Shown here in pieces: positions 55,711 through 64,000 of a stretch of DNA of 64,000 nt. Source of the DNA: Ashinkailepas kermadecensis (Eukaryota; Arthropoda; Thecostraca; Neolepadidae). Within the stretch, counting starts at the first letter, position 1. Each line of letters starts with the position of its first letter. The notes below the pieces were generated by a model. That model searched no databases and was not told where the DNA came from. It was given only the letters and a program-made list of their open reading frames with translations. Where the stretch lies: the NCBI GenBank assembly GCA_034440615.1, contig JAOTOM010003681.1:1-64000 (forward strand). The letters run 5' to 3'. Position numbers and translations under genes: made by a program.

Positions 55711-56575
55711 CCCCAAAGGTGGGCGCGCCGCTGAATTTTGGTACTTGCGCCCGCGCCCCTGCGCCGGCGGCGATGCCCACCTGCGCCCGCGCCGCTGTGC
55801 CGCTATTTTTGGCCCCTGCAGTTGCGCCGCTGCGCCGCGCGCCGCTATTAATTAAGTATGCCTATACAAAAACTATGTGCAGTGCCAAAGTTTCTACCTA
55901 TTTAGCCCCCAAAAAACCAGTTTTAGGCTATAAAAAAGTCATTTTTATTGAAAATACAACTTGTAATTGGCATCACAGTTACCTATATTCACATTAAAGA
56001 TTAAACTATGGCCCGTGAGCTATATTGCTCGGCCGGCGGTAAATTTAGCCAGATTGGCCCCGCCCAATGAGTCTTGAGTTTCTGTCTCTACTCATCCTTC
56101 TACTCAATGTCCTCCATGTTAGGCTCCAAGTACTTGTACCCCATAAGCTTCAGGTTGCCGCGGAGGAAGACCAGCTGCTCAAAGTTGCAGGCCGTCAGGG
56201 AGGCCCTTTTGGGCCTCAAGATGTCCCCGGCGACGCCGAACAGCCTCTCCACTGCAGCAGAGCAGGGGAGGGCAGTGTTGTATTTAATGAACATGTCCAC
56301 CCTGGCCTTCCTGTGCTCCATGGGGAACATCGTGATGGTCATCTTGATATGTGTTTGCCGCGTCGGATTCTTAGGTCGTCTTTTATCGCTCGCTACAGCT
56401 GGGCAGCGGCGCGGACAGCGGCGCGGATTTTTGCCTTGCGCCGCGCGCCGTTGCGCCGGTCTTTTGAGAATTCGCGCCGGCGCCGCTGCGCCGCCGGTTT
56501 TTAAGGTGCGCCCCCGGCGCAGCGGCGCAGCGGCGCAATTTGCGTGCGCCGTGCCCACGTTTGTCAGACCCTAAT
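55711..56575 (-). mobile_element. hAT transposon relic in GCGCCG-rich sequence
   Basis: The ends carry related GTGGGCGCGCCGC and GTGGGCACGGCGC motifs next to AGACCC / GGGTCT. They run into dense GCGCCG/CGCCGC repeats that resemble subterminal transposase-binding arrays. The centre retains part of a hAT transposase. Borders are approximate; no clean 8-bp duplication was found. Confidence 0.6.
56100..56360 (-). pseudogene. hAT transposase C-terminal dimerisation domain
   Basis: Minus-strand reading: FIKYNTALPCSAAVERLFGV, AGDILRPKRASLTACNFEQL and VFLRGNLKLMGYKYL. This is the conserved end of hAT transposases (N-T-x-L-P-S-S-A-A-V-E-R-x-F-S … R-x-x-L … N-F-E-x-L-x-x-L-x-x-N). The catalytic DDE regions, BED finger and start are absent. 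The open frame extends upstream to 56558 only through GC-rich repeat translation (Ala/Arg/Pro-rich), which is not part of the enzyme. The fragment ends at a stop at 56100. Confidence 0.8.
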
Positions 56576-57010
56576 GCTTCCAATTATTTGTTGCACCATG
56601 ATTTTGATGCTGTGTTTGAGTTGTGAAGTGGGTACGCTCTTCGTTCTCTCTGCGGGCATAGGGTGTTTCAACATTACCTGAAGTCTTATAATCGGTAAAT
56701 TAGTTGTATATAAAAAAGCTACTCCATGGTATGGACTGCATCTTGTTCTCAGGATTCTGGTTGTTGGTTAGTATGAACTGGCAAGACAGTGATTCTCCAG
56801 ATATATAGGAGCTCTCCAACCCAATTTTCATTTGATGCCATTGATTCCTGTTGATATTTATCCCCACATTCTAGCTTCATTTTTTTAATACAATCGCTGT
56901 TTATTGTGGATGCCGTTTTGTGGCCTATTTTACACAGTATTCGAAAATAGTCAAAATAGACTGTGCCTGTGTTGGTACATATCGAGTATTGGAAATTTAC
57001 CTGGAGACAT
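56576..57010. other. Unassigned; left flank of LINE target site
   Basis: AT-rich sequence without recognised features except GGAGACAT at 57003-57010, the left copy of the target duplication. Confidence 0.4.
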
Positions 57011-57850
57011 ACCCCCGCAGTGGGTTAACCTCGTTACTCGGCTGGCTGGGGAAAGGGCGCTCCCTCAGGTTACCACAGCCACCCCGATAAGGGGGGTGGA
57101 TGCACGGAGGTGTTTACGGAGGATTACGCAGTCCCCATCGTCCATCTCCCTCTTCCCTTCCCAGAATCCATCCCGTGCCGACGCTGTTTTGTATGTACTT
57201 CATCCAACCCGGCAACAACAACCCCTCCCCTGTCACGAGCAGGTAGATCAGCTTCCCCTGGTCTACCCGTCCGCTCAATTTTATCGGGGTGGTAGCGCCC
57301 TCTCGGCCCGTCCCGCGGGTTTGACGGAGCCCTGGAGATTGAGGTCGCACGGTGCTAGTTGCGACGGAAGAGCAACACGCCTCTGGTCCCGATATCCTGG
57401 AGGGGCGGGCGGGCCCGCAGGGTCCTTACGGGTCAAATGACTTGTTGCCTCAGACCTAAGGTCTGGGCCCCGGCCCAGTATCTGCTGGCCTGGCCGTCAG
57501 GGGTCACAGGGTGGGCGGCGCTGGATCCCGGTCTGGGTGGTGAGTCTCTCTCTCCCGGCCGGGTGACGGCATCGCCTGCCCCGTATTGCTCCTCGGGCGC
57601 CTGGCGTCCTCCTGTCCGCGGGGCACAGGCGTTCCCCGGTAGGGCCCCTATGGGGTGGGGCACTTCGAGGAGCCGAAATAAAAAAGCAATACAACACTAC
57701 CACACACAAAACAAAACAACACTCCTGGTCCCTCTCGTGGAGACCAGACAAAAGACTGGTCTGCCCCACGTATCCTTGTCTTACGAGGAAAACCGAGGTT
57801 TCTTTCCTCATTATCACCTTTCAGAGGCGAGACTGGTGTGAGCGGTTTGG
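57011..57850 (+). promoter_or_regulatory. 5' UTR of I-group LINE, GC-rich
   Basis: About 840 bp of GC-rich sequence from ACCCCCGCAGTGGGTTAACC. By position it would hold the internal promoter typical of LINEs; no specific promoter element is recognised. Open frames here show no domain. Confidence 0.5.
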
Positions 57851-57989
57851 AAAAAATGTACGCTGCGAAAAATTGAACGATGGCGACTTGGAAGTATAAT
57901 TTGTTCGGGCAGGAGAGGCGGAGAACGCATTAAAATATCTGAGTTTAGATACGGTGTCCGGAATAATCAGAGTAGAGTCGATGAGAATA

Positions 57990-58835
57990 TTCCAATAACC
58001 ATAGATCCCCACAAGACAAAAAATATGTCGCGAGGCCTGCTTTGACCTGAGGGACGTGCTGGAGGAGGAGATGGTGGAAGATTTGTCGGAGTTTGGGGTG
58101 ACTGAGGCCAGGAACATGAGGGCGAGGAGAAGAGGCTCAGAAATGATTACAACAAACAAAGTGATATTGACGTCCAACACTACAAGTACAGATATTCACA
58201 TCCAACGCTACAGATATTCCCCCCCCCCGAAATACGTGTTGGCTACGCACGTGTGAAAATCCGTGTTTTCTCATCAATCCAATGAGATGTTTTAAGTGGA
58301 CATGCCGACCAATTCTGCCGGAATCGCCATATATGTGCCAAGTGCGCCTCCAACGAACATGCTAGCGAAAACTGCACCTCGGTGACCCTCTTTCCATGCA
58401 TGCATCCATGTATCCCACCTCCAACACAACCACTACCAACACATCCTCTTGCCAACCCTCAGCATCTAAGTCCACTGCCCGCTCTCTCCCCCGGCCTCCA
58501 GACACCTCATGGCGGCCGCACCAACGACCCGACCATCTGGAGTGGCGGTACATCCAGGAGCCCCGGACTTTGGAGTCCGGGGACGCACAACCGGACGTAT
58601 TTCAGTCCACACGAGTCCGGAATCCGGAAGCCAACATCCAGCCACTACCCCTCCGCCTTCTGGGCGCTGTATGATCGAAGTAGTCGATGCGCCCCTGAGC
58701 CCAAATAACCAACCAACCAACCAACCTCCGCCTTCACCACCGGTTTCGACCGTGATACGGCAGCTTGAGACCCCTGGCCCTCCCCACGTCGAGCTGGTCA
58801 CCCTACGATTTATCCCCCAGCCTCGAATCGTGTGA
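57990..58835 (+). pseudogene. I-group LINE ORF1 (gag-like with CCHC knuckles)
   Basis: An RRM-like segment LEEEMVEDLSEFGVTEARNM and TTNKVILTSNTT (58056-58170) is followed by MRCFK (about 58283) and, in another frame, SGHADQFCRNRHICAKC and HASENC (58297-58380). Together these give a split CCHC pair. The C-terminal Pro/Thr-rich part runs to about 58835. The equivalent protein is at 4144-3190. At least two frameshifts and a nested 64-bp tip insertion disrupt it. The N-terminal start is not determinable. Confidence 0.7.
58661..58724 (+). mobile_element. LINE 3'-tip insertion, 64 bp, nested in its own family
   Basis: Flanked by a perfect 11-bp duplication CCTCCGCCTTC (58650-58660 and 58725-58735). 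It reads TGGGCGCTGTATGATCGA, GTCGATGCGCCCCTGAGCCC and ends in four AACC units. Confidence 0.9.
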
Positions 58836-58989
58836 CGAAGCGAGCTCTGCCAGAGGCGGTGTCGCCTACCGAGTTCCGTAGTCCTCGGTCACAGCCACGG
58901 AACCAAGGACCTCTGGATGTGAAGTCTGGAACAGGGGATATTTAACTAGTATCGCCTGTTGTTAGCGCACACCTCTCACCTTTATATTT

Positions 58990-59700
58990 TTGACGTGTAA
59001 GTTATATTCTCCAATGGAACTGCAAAGGTTTGAGACCCAGCCTCAACGACCTCCAAACTATTCTACGCTCATGGGTACCACTAGCATTTTGTGTCCAAGA
59101 GACTAAGATTTCCCCTGGTGTACATTTTCAACTGAAAAAAAAACTATTCAACATTGCGTAGGGATGTTACTCCTCGCACGGTGGCTCATGGCAGGGTGTT
59201 TATGGCACAACTGTGACCCATTCACGTATATATTTATCTCTTCAAATGTTCAGGGTGTCGCTGCTCGTGTGATAATAAACCACCGTGTCCTTACCATATG
59301 CAGCATATACATACCGCCGGGAGAACTGTTTCCACTTTCTGACCTCTCCGAAACAGTGGCTCAGCTCACCCCACCGGTGATGGCGTGTGGCGACTTTAAT
59401 GCTCATCACTCTTTTTGGGGCTCAACCATGATGATTAGCCGTGGACGTGCAAAACACGTGAATGTTTTATATGCCATTTCCCTCTATGTATTCTTAACAC
59501 GGGAACAGCAACACATTTTGCGTTGCCAACTGGGCAGACCTTCGTGCTGGACCTCTCCCTCTGCAGTCCAGAAATTGCACTTTTTATAATGGTTTGTGGA
59601 TAGTGATCCACACAACAACGACCATTTTACTGTTTACTCCCATTTTATTGGTCATGTTACGGTTGGTCGACGACCTTCAAAGTGACTATTTCACCGAGCC
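58990..59700 (+). pseudogene. I-group LINE endonuclease domain
   Basis: LQWNCKGLRPSLNDLQTILR and LAFCVQETKIS (58998-59110, with the N and E motifs) are followed in another frame by VIINHRVLTICSIYIPPGE and VMACGDFNAHHSFWGS (59270-59430). The G-D-F-N-A-H-H-x-x-W-G motif is intact. HNNDHFTVYS near 59620 is a degenerate S-D-H-F end. Stops and at least three frameshifts make it inactive. Confidence 0.8.
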
Positions 59701-61460
59701 GACTGGAAGGCCTTCCAATCGAAGCTTGAAAGCACACTCCGTGGCCACTTAGATGAATCCGTCATCTCCGTTGAGACATTCACGACAACTGTCAAGAGTG
59801 CTCAACGGCACATCACTCGCTCATCAGGAACATCACTTTGAGTACCCGTCCCTTGGTGACCGGAAAAGTGTCGAGGGGCTTTGAGTGCCAGGAAGGGAAC
59901 GCTTCGTATCTTTAATGGAAATAGTTGTACGCCAAGTTTAATAGCTTTCCGCAAAGCACGGGCATTCGCTAGTACTATCGCCGAAGCGAAGCGGGTCTCA
60001 TGGGAAGCGTATGTAAGCTTGTTAAGTCGCTCCACGCCGTTGTCAACTGTATGGTCGCGCATAATGCACTTCTCTGGTAAAAATTCCCCAGTCCCGCTCC
60101 CCGTCTTACACATGGCCGGACGAGGCATCATTAACCCGGAAGAAATGGCTGACAAGATGAGATGTACTTTGTCCGCACGCTCAAAAAAAAAGTAATAACG
60201 AGCGATTTTTAGAACATGATGCTTGGTGCGAGGAACGTCCTCTTCATTTTTCGACCACAGACGACCTCGAACACAACATACCATTTTCTCTCTCTGAATT
60301 AACTGCAGCAATCAGCACACTCAAGAGCGTGGCAGAGGGTTCGGACACGCAACACAATGATATTATCAAACATCTACCAGCGACAGCTTTAGACACTCCT
60401 GCAAGCCCTAAATGAAATATGGATATCACGCACATTTCTGTCTTCGTGGCGGGAGGAAATCATAGTTCCCATACGCAAGCGAATAAAACTGGCGAGGACC
60501 CACTGCATTACCGACTCATTTCGCTCACTTGTTCCCTATGTAAGTTATTGGAGAAAATGGTGAATGGGCGTTTTATGTGATTTTTCGAACATAACCATCT
60601 TCTTACTACGATAAAAAGCGGCTTCCGGAACCACCGTAGCACACTTGACCACATTTTAACGTTGGACTCCATTGTGCACTCTAGTTTTAGGGAGCAATGC
60701 CATGCAGCTGCGATTTTTTCGACATTGACGGCACATGTGATACTGCATGGCGACACGGTATCCTTATGAAATTGCACCGCATGGGTATCAGAGGCTCCAT
60801 GGGGTTCTTAACAAATGCTTTAGCTGCCAGAACTTTCCGTGTCGTAGTAGGTTTCATCTCTGACACATTCCAACAAGTTGACTGAGTCCCGCAGGGAAGT
60901 GTACTGAATGTTGCATTGTTTGCTATTGCCATGAACGATGTGGGTTCCTCATTGCCAACTACCGTAGGGAAAGCGCTATTCGTGGTTGATTTTGCGGTGT
61001 GTTGTTCTTCGCACAATGAGCACACGGTAGAGAGGCAACTCCAGCTAGTTGTAGGGAAGGTGCTGGATTGGTGTAACAAAGCAGGTTTCGCTATGTCCAC
61101 ATCGAAAACCATCGCTGTTCACTTCTGCCGCAAACGCTCTTGGCACGGATCCGGTGATTATGATGAATGGAAATCGTATTTCAAACAAACCAGCTGCAAA
61201 GTTTCTAGGTGTGGATTGACCGCCGATTGACATACAGCACCCACATCAACGACCTTGCGCAGAAATGCGCAAAGAGTCTGCAAGCATTGAGTTCTGTCTC
61301 CAGATATTTGTATGGCGCAGATAGATCTGTTTTACTTCTTATGTACCGATATCTTGTGCGTTCTAAAATTGACTAAGGCTGTTTTATACATGAGGAGCAT
61401 GTGCCACAACCAAACGTCGCCTTGATGTGATCCACAATGCTGCTCTTCGCATTGCTACTG
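59700..61460 (+). pseudogene. I-group LINE reverse transcriptase
   Basis: The linker ADWKAFQSKLESTLRG and FRKARAFASTIAEAKRVSWE leads to RT pieces: FSLSELTAAISTLKS, LISLTCSLCKLLEKMVNGRF, IKSGFRNHRSTLDHILTLDS, RMGIRGSMGFLTNALAARTF and VPQGS-like sequence near 60890. The motif C region near 60985 no longer shows an intact Asp-Asp box. The thumb segment DVIHNAALRIATGAFRTSPA follows at 61425-61480. Multiple stops and shifts. The order matches the RT at 74-1758. Confidence 0.8.
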
Positions 61461-61929
61461 GAGCATTTCGTACTTCTCCTGCTGATAGTGTAATGGTGGA
61501 GGAAGATGAGCTACCCCTTGCGCTGCGCCGTAAATTATTGGGGGCGATATACGCATGCAATGTCGACCAAAACCGAAGACATCAAACCTATCAGTGGATA
61601 TTCTCGGGGACATCAAGGCCACGTCAAAATGCCCATAATCAGCATGGATTACCGTTCTCCATTCGCGTGCCCCGACCCTCCGTAACTGTAATATTAGGCC
61701 GGGCTGTGTGGCACGTACTATTACGCCTAGCCCTCCCCCTTGGCAGGTTGTCCCAGTACAAATTGACTGTCCTCTTCAAAGAAAGGGCATGTAAACCCGG
61801 AGGAACTCCGCACATTGGCACTATACAAAAATATATGAATATCACGACTTCTCGCGGATTTACAGACACGGCTCTCAGTAAGTTTCTGGTATTGGATGTG
61901 CTTACGTCAGTCTATACGGTGTTCGATCT

Positions 61930-62215
61930 TTTTGTTTACCGATACACACATCGATTTTTTACGCCGAATTGTATGCCATTCTGCAAGCCCTCTATTTTAT
62001 ACAAGAAGACCGGTCCACAAAGCACGTGGTTTTCACAGACTCCCTGAGCAGTCCATTGGCATTGAAAGCCTTCAACCAAGATAAGAGTCGTTAAATCTCT
62101 ACATGACATCGACAGAAACATCGTGTTATGCTGGATTCCCAGCCATGTCGGTCTCGCTGGAGATGGATCTGCTGACATAACTGCCAAGCATGCTATCAGC
62201 AATGGCCGTTAGGTT
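61930..62215 (+). pseudogene. I-group LINE RNase H and C-terminal zinc motif
   Basis: YAELYAILQALYFIQE (Glu), HVVFTDSLSSPLAL (Asp), and after a stop/shift VLCWIPSHVGLAGDGSAD (His and Asp side). The first Asp motif (TDGS) is not recognised upstream. Just beyond, at about 62400-62510, HGYILAGDDQP and LCPHCSSPLTVYHVFDT form the zinc-binding C-terminus. The set parallels the RNase H at 18.7-19.2 kb and supports I-group assignment. Confidence 0.75.
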
Positions 62216-63084
62216 CATTTACGGCTCCCTCCAAGAGACCTATATCCTACTGTATTGTCAAGTATGCGGTCAGAATGGCAACGATCCTGGAACTCGAAGT
62301 GTAGTAAGCTGAGGGTTTTATAGCCGACACTAGGGCAGTGGCGATCCTCACACCGAACCCAACGAAGGGAACAAGTAATACTCCGCCGATTGAGGATAGG
62401 TCATACCTTAGCAACACATGGCTACATACTGGCCGGCGATGACCAACCTTTTATGCCCACATTGCTCTAGCCCGCTTACTGTGTATCATGTTTTTGATAC
62501 GTTGCTTACGGCTGGAACAGCTACGCCAGGCTTTAGGACAGCTGAACGTCTACACTTTTTCACGTATGCTAATAGGGAACAACTCTGAAGTCGTAGCGTC
62601 TGGGAATATTTTTGCCTTCCTTTGGCAAGCACGCTTTGAGGTGATATACCGCCACCCGTGAAAATTAATAACTGGCTGCTAAGCAACATCGTAGACCGTT
62701 TATTGCGCAGTTATGGGCGTAAAATGACCCTAATAGTCGACGCGCCACTAAACTCCAATTCATCATCATATGTGCTCAAGATGTCGCGCACCACTGACAG
62801 TTCGCCATGTTTTAATATCGTGTCTCTTTACACTGACGAGCGTAAACGTCATTTTGGGTCTGACCAGGTGACTTCCCTTAGTGATATTCTGTCCGACAAC
62901 TCATACACTGTCCAATCGGGACTATTGTTTGATTTCTTATCTGAGGTGTCGTTCTCAGCGATATGTACCCATCGCTGATATACACCGCATGTAAGCTATG
63001 TAGCATAACATGGCCAGGTAGACGACTACCCACCATGTGAAGCTTGATACTGCACTGAACCGCACTTTGATAACACCTTGAGTT

Positions 63085-63148
63085 ATGGGCGCAAAATGAT
63101 CTGAGTAGTTGAGTCGCCCTAAAACCTAAATAACTAACTAACTAACCG
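63085..63148 (+). promoter_or_regulatory. 3'-terminal hairpin and tail of I-group LINE
   Basis: GGGCG (from 63089) pairs with CGCCC (63117-63121 region). It is followed by TAAAACCTAAATAACTAACT and a TAAC/AACC tail. It is conserved in six or more short insertions elsewhere in the window and shares its tail with the tRNA-derived SINE, so it is the likely RT recognition structure. Confidence 0.7.
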
Positions 63149-64000
63149 GGAGACATGCATGGTGAACCTTCAGTACATGATTGCACTCCAGTGTTCATGT
63201 ATTGGCTTTACGTTATGTGTGCGATGCCGAAAATTTAAAGAAGGATGTTGAAATTCGCTGTGAAAACGATGTCACTTAAAGTGAGAGTAACTCGTAGCAA
63301 CTCTATCTCGCGTGACAGGTGGTTAGAACGATAGTTTGTTTTGGCTGTTTATGGAAGAAACGAGCCATATTAGCAACAACTGTTATTGTGTAACAGACCA
63401 CATCATAGGTATTCACATTGCCGGGAATCATATCACAAGATGTGGGGGCATCAATATCCGCAAAAATGACCAAGTGTACAAAGTTCTTGCATAATCTGGA
63501 CTTCTTGAAACATGGTGTGATCCACCATCGGTGTTGTCAGGTCACTACTCACGCGCGTCTTGTTTGCTTCTTGTACACTCTCACCCACACCGCCCATGGT
63601 CTAGCAACTGCCGACTGCTAACTGGGATCCGCCGGCAGCCTTCAGCGGCCCTGCATTCCTCTGATGAGTTGTTTATCATCCCGTCGACTTTTTGAACTTG
63701 TACCCTAATTTAAAGCTGTGCATTGTCTTACTGCTGTGATGTTCTGCTATCTGGTAGTATTAAAGGATATTTTTGGACCGTCCTAAAGAATCGCAGGTTT
63801 GATTTTTTGCTTGGCTGCCGTCCCTTGGCTATGTAAAAAAAAAACAAAGGAGATAAGTGCTATTGAATATTTAATTCAAGAATGTGACGAAGTTACGCGC
63901 GGACCTTCGATTACATGACGACCCATCGAATTTGCAATGGAAATGTATGCCGCCTTAACGAACGTCACGATGCGAAATATGCAATAATGTGCGTCGACGC
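63149..64000. other. Unassigned right flank
   Basis: Starts with the right copy of the target duplication (63149-63156). A trace of the dispersed repeat of 34370 lies at about 63200-63290 (GATGCCGAAAATT, GGATGTTGAAATT). No gene is recognised to the window end. Confidence 0.35.

Larger units (their letters stand above)
57011..63148 (+). mobile_element. I-group LINE, full length, flanked by TSD
   Basis: 6.1-kb element bounded by GGAGACAT (57003-57010 and 63149-63156). It has a GC-rich 5' UTR, gag with zinc knuckles, endonuclease, RT, RNase H, a C-terminal zinc-binding motif and a 3' UTR. The 3' end is a GGGCG...CGCCC hairpin and a CTAAATAACTAACTAACTAACC tail. Stops and frameshifts are frequent throughout, so the copy is dead. 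A 64-bp tip of the same family is inserted in its gag region (58661-58724). Confidence 0.88.

Noticed and set aside
56383..56583. Ala/Arg-rich frames on both strands near the hAT relic
   Set aside because: Translation of GCGCCG hexamers; low complexity.
57110..57841. Open frames up to 178 codons in the GC-rich block
   Set aside because: Lies in the 5' UTR of the full-length I-group LINE, between its left border and gag; frames overlap on both strands.

Overview
This is a eukaryotic (metazoan) genomic window made almost entirely of transposable elements in different states of decay. No bacterial-type operons, rRNA genes, bona fide tRNA genes or CRISPR arrays are visible. Several things point to an animal, probably an arthropod: CR1, L2-like and I-group LINEs, tRNA-derived SINEs, hAT relics, a THAP zinc-finger exon, and short interstitial TTAGG-type arrays (the usual arthropod telomere motif). 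The species cannot be fixed from the sequence alone.

Layout. 1-4.4 kb: minus-strand I/Jockey-group LINE (gag with CCHC knuckles, endonuclease, RT), cut by the window edge. 5.5-10.5 kb: near full-length plus-strand CR1 LINE (esterase ORF1, endonuclease/RT ORF2) with five visible lesions and a 166-bp repeat in its 3' UTR. 10.5-12 kb: hAT-like MITE pieces around an orphan Ty3/gypsy-type gag fragment. 13-14.3 kb: a long-TIR element with TTAGG arrays and a 300-bp hAT-like MITE with its target duplication. 15.8-22.3 kb: an old L2/CR1-like LINE split by an RNase H-bearing I-group LINE and other sequence. 22.4-23.0 kb: a 141-bp tandem repeat. 23.2 kb: a THAP-domain first exon, the best candidate for a non-TE gene. 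25.6-29.3 kb: a foldback repeat carrying a TTAA-flanked MITE and two hAT-like MITEs. 30-37 kb: a large decayed inverted repeat with arms of about 1.1 kb, containing nested CR1, foldback, long-TIR and SINE insertions. 37-39.3 kb: a CR1 relic split by a LINE tip and a second TTAA MITE. 39-48 kb: mostly unassigned sequence with SINEs, repeats and two weak exon candidates. 48.8-51.2 kb: a possible DNA-transposon derivative holding nested MITEs. 55.7-56.6 kb: a hAT transposase relic in GCGCCG-rich DNA. 57.0-63.1 kb: a complete but decayed I-group LINE bounded by an 8-bp target duplication.

Main result: the last 60 bp of that LINE (a GGGCGC...GCGCCC hairpin followed by an AAATAACCAACC-type tail) recurs as free-standing 40-64 bp insertions, five of them with their own 11-16 bp target duplications. 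A tRNA-derived SINE carries the same tail, so the LINE probably mobilised both. Nothing here looks like an intact, currently functional protein gene apart from the partial THAP exon.
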